Positions 61,775 through 64,000 of a DNA stretch of 64,000 nucleotides are shown here, in pieces; the stretch's first letter is position 1; every line of letters starts with the position of its first letter. Made by a program: the position numbers and the translations under genes. Below the pieces are notes generated by a model. That model made no database searches and was not told the DNA's origin. It worked only from the letters and a program-made list of their open reading frames with translations. This stretch comes from Notospermus geniculatus (Eukaryota; Nemertea; Pilidiophora; Heteronemertea; Lineidae): contig NMRB01000110.1 in assembly GCA_002633025.1 (NCBI GenBank), positions 433,483 to 497,482 on the forward strand. Reading direction: 5' to 3'.

Positions 61775-63343
61775 ACGTGTAATCTCAGAGAATATCAAAA
61801 GAAATCACTAAATTGGCACAAATTCAATCTAAACAACTATCAAAGATACTCACTGAAACGATCAGAAGAATAAGATGCGTATCTGTGGCTGTTTATTGCC
61901 TTCTAACTCCCATGTTACTTTAATGGCGCCCAAGATGGCAGCCATTTTCCGCGGGAGTGGTGAACCAGAACGAGACGAACAGACGATTAGCTTTGTTGTG
62001 TCATCAAAACGATATGGGTGCCGTTATAGCTGAAAAGATTTGCCAACCCAGGGGATCGTGTTGTCTCCTGTATCATTTAACATCGTCAAACAAAGACACT
62101 TTTAAGAAAATCAGATTAGTTTCACTGTGACTTACGCACCAGTGCTTTGCTCAAATATTTTAATGGGATCTTCTGAAATTTCTTGTTTTATTCTAGTTAG
62201 TGTTTTATTTATTGAAACCTGACCCGAGACCGGGGACGAACTTCACAATCAAAATTTTAGTTTAGGCCTAAAGGAGGAAAATATTCAGGGATAATGCCGA
62301 TGGCCGGCTCATGGACAAAACGGCATTGTATCTGCGGCTGTCTCTTATAAAAAAAATTCTTTCGGTGAATCAAGGAAGGTTATAGTGCAGCTTTGGCGTT
62401 TGTCCGAGCTCGACATCTTGCAGAATTAAAATGCAGAGATATAATTAAGTTTGAAGGCAATTCGCTGATAGACTTTATTTTTACACAATTTGTACCGTAT
62501 ATCACGCAATGAGGCCGGCAGCCTGCATAGCGACGTCTGTCGGTTAGCAGAGGAACTGAGTCATCCGTTGTGGAGAAGACCCATGCGGACGGCGATTTGT
62601 GGAGGAAGATGCGACAGCTCTCAGTGATTTAAAGATCTGAGAACTCACGGGCATTATTGAACGAGATAACTGATAAATTGATTCACCACTGACGGTTGGT
62701 GGCGCTGGGCATTCGCCTGCAAAAGTGATAATAGTGGTGGGCAGCCTAGCGGAAAATTCCAATTACCGTTCTAGCCGCCTGCTGGGGCGTTTGGGTCACA
62801 ACGGATCATTTGATGGTCGTTACAGATCAAGAAATAAATCTTTTTCCAGCTCGATGACACTTGACGACATAATCATTTGGTAGTTTATCCGCGAAACGAG
62901 TTTAAATACCTCCGGCGGTTGTGAAGTGGCCCGGAAAATTCACATTGGAAATATTCCTCTGGCGATTTCGCGTCGTTAATTTCAGAACTAGATAGGAATC
63001 AAACAGAAGGCAGAGAAAGGGCTTTTGAAAGACAAAAGATTTGTTTGAACGCCAAGGTCGTCTGCCTTTGCCAAGATCAGGCCTTCCTGTCGGTTTGCCA
63101 GTCCATTTCGGACTCATCAAAGAGATGCGAACTGTCCAAGGTCGCTCATCGTGTTTACGCGTTCCGCCCGCGCGGGACGATGAAGCGGCGACGACAGAGG
63201 GTGCCACCGGATGGATGGATAGATGCCCCGGACGGAAATAACCGTATATGGCAAGATAAGCTGACGTTTAGTCAGAACACTCTTTGTTTTTAAGCCAAAA
63301 GTGTTTTCACACGTGGTCCACGAGAACTCCCTCAAAGTGTTCT
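61775..63343. other. Intergenic, no recognised gene
   Basis: Contains CAAGATGGCAGCCATTTT near 61931-61948, a palindromic YY1-like word. GC-richer open frames at 62902-63335 overlap on both strands and are not recognised. Confidence 0.4.
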
Positions 63344-63545
63344 ACACTCTAAAAACTGTTCAGTGTTACACATGCTACACTTAGCGGGTGTAGCACTTTT
63401 AAACTCTTTAAGTGTAAGACAAAAAATTAGGAACACCCCGAAGTGTACCACAATGACACCCAGAAAGTGTATTAAACGTAAATACTAACACCTGTGAGTG
63501 TAAAGTCAGTAATCTAACACTTGGAGGTGTTGAACCAACCCCACA
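63344..63545. mobile_element. Repeat element rich in AGTGT/ACACT words
   Basis: Starts CTACACTCTAAAAACTGTTC and contains many alternating GTGTAGC, AGTGTAAG, AACACC and GGTGTT words over about 200 bases, ending GGAGGTGTTGAACC. Related CACTGTAAATC starts occur near 40847 and 52677. Best read as a non-autonomous DNA element; boundaries are approximate. Confidence 0.45.
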
Positions 63546-64000
63546 CCAGATGGCAGGCTTATTACCCAGAATGCATTCAACTCATTCGGCGTCCATTTTG
63601 AACCTGGTTGATTTTATTGTTCCATGATTTAGACAACAATTTCATCGAAAATAAGAGTGTAAACAGGTGAGAAACGAATAAATCGTCAATTAGAATGATT
63701 GTCAAACTATTGTAGATTAGTCTTGTGGCTTTTGTTTAGTCCAGATGCAGCCACAAGTTACGATGTTAGCTGATTTTAGTGGGGCATGATTTCAATCACA
63801 CGTCGTGATGTGATGAAAACAAAGCTTTTTGTGCATGCATGTAGGCCTATTGTATGTATATGTGGGCTACATGGTGTGTAGTCCATGGTGAGTTCCTTTG
63901 TTTGTTCATGGAAACCTGTTCATGTACCCAGGTACCTGTTGGCCCTACTACCAATATGGAGGACATTCTGATTATGGGCTCAACAAAATTGGGGGGGGGG
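63546..64000. other. Window end, no recognised gene
   Basis: Contains CCCAGAATGCATTC and GGCGTCCATTTTG words and ends in a G run at the window edge. Confidence 0.4.

Noticed and set aside
1-64000. CRISPR arrays, bacterial operons, phage or integrated virus genes
   Set aside because: No regular spacer-repeat array, no dense coding and no viral protein reading was seen; the tandem repeats present lack unique spacers.

Overview
The window reads as nuclear DNA from an animal, probably a marine invertebrate deuterostome such as an echinoderm or hemichordate. The evidence is one intron-containing POU-homeobox gene, long AT-rich non-coding stretches, very frequent palindromic words (TACATGTA, TAGGCCTA), and many short foldback elements. 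The phylum is inferred from the POU4 protein and the base-word style. It has not been tested by a search.

The only gene I can name is a class IV POU factor (Pou4/Brn3 family) on the + strand. I rebuilt it from three exons that all join in phase 0: 10807-10953, 18817-18891 and 21683-22567, giving a 368-residue protein. Exon 1 carries the N-terminal POU-IV box. Exon 2 is a 75-nt in-frame cassette. Exon 3 carries the SNIFGGLDDSLLARAEALAA block, a His-rich linker, the POU-specific domain, the homeodomain and the natural stop. Introns are about 7.9 and 2.8 kb. An upstream segment ending at a strong splice donor (10292) could be a 5' exon.

Upstream (1-10.2 kb) I see no recognisable gene. There is a 466-bp element with perfect 24-bp terminal inverted repeats at 1151-1616 and a small foldback at 6123. 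Intron 1 holds another foldback (14408-14523) and a 937-bp nested inverted-repeat element (15354-16290). Intron 2 holds one copy of a miniature inverted-repeat family whose second copy lies at 44174-44330.

Downstream of the gene (24-52 kb) the sequence is dominated by five separate head-to-tail direct duplications (units of about 0.54 to 3.2 kb), with small indels often at ACATGT runs. They may be real tandem duplications, or both haplotypes of a heterozygous animal placed in series by the assembly. One copy carries a 97-bp hairpin-bearing insertion that the other lacks. A 57-bp in-frame tandem repeat lies at 35811-36092. From 52 to 64 kb there are three minisatellites, a tRNA-like SINE split by a hAT-like miniature element, a perfect 23-bp-stem hairpin and two unnamed open frames. 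No tRNA, rRNA, CRISPR or bacterial-type operon was found. Most other short open frames look like chance.
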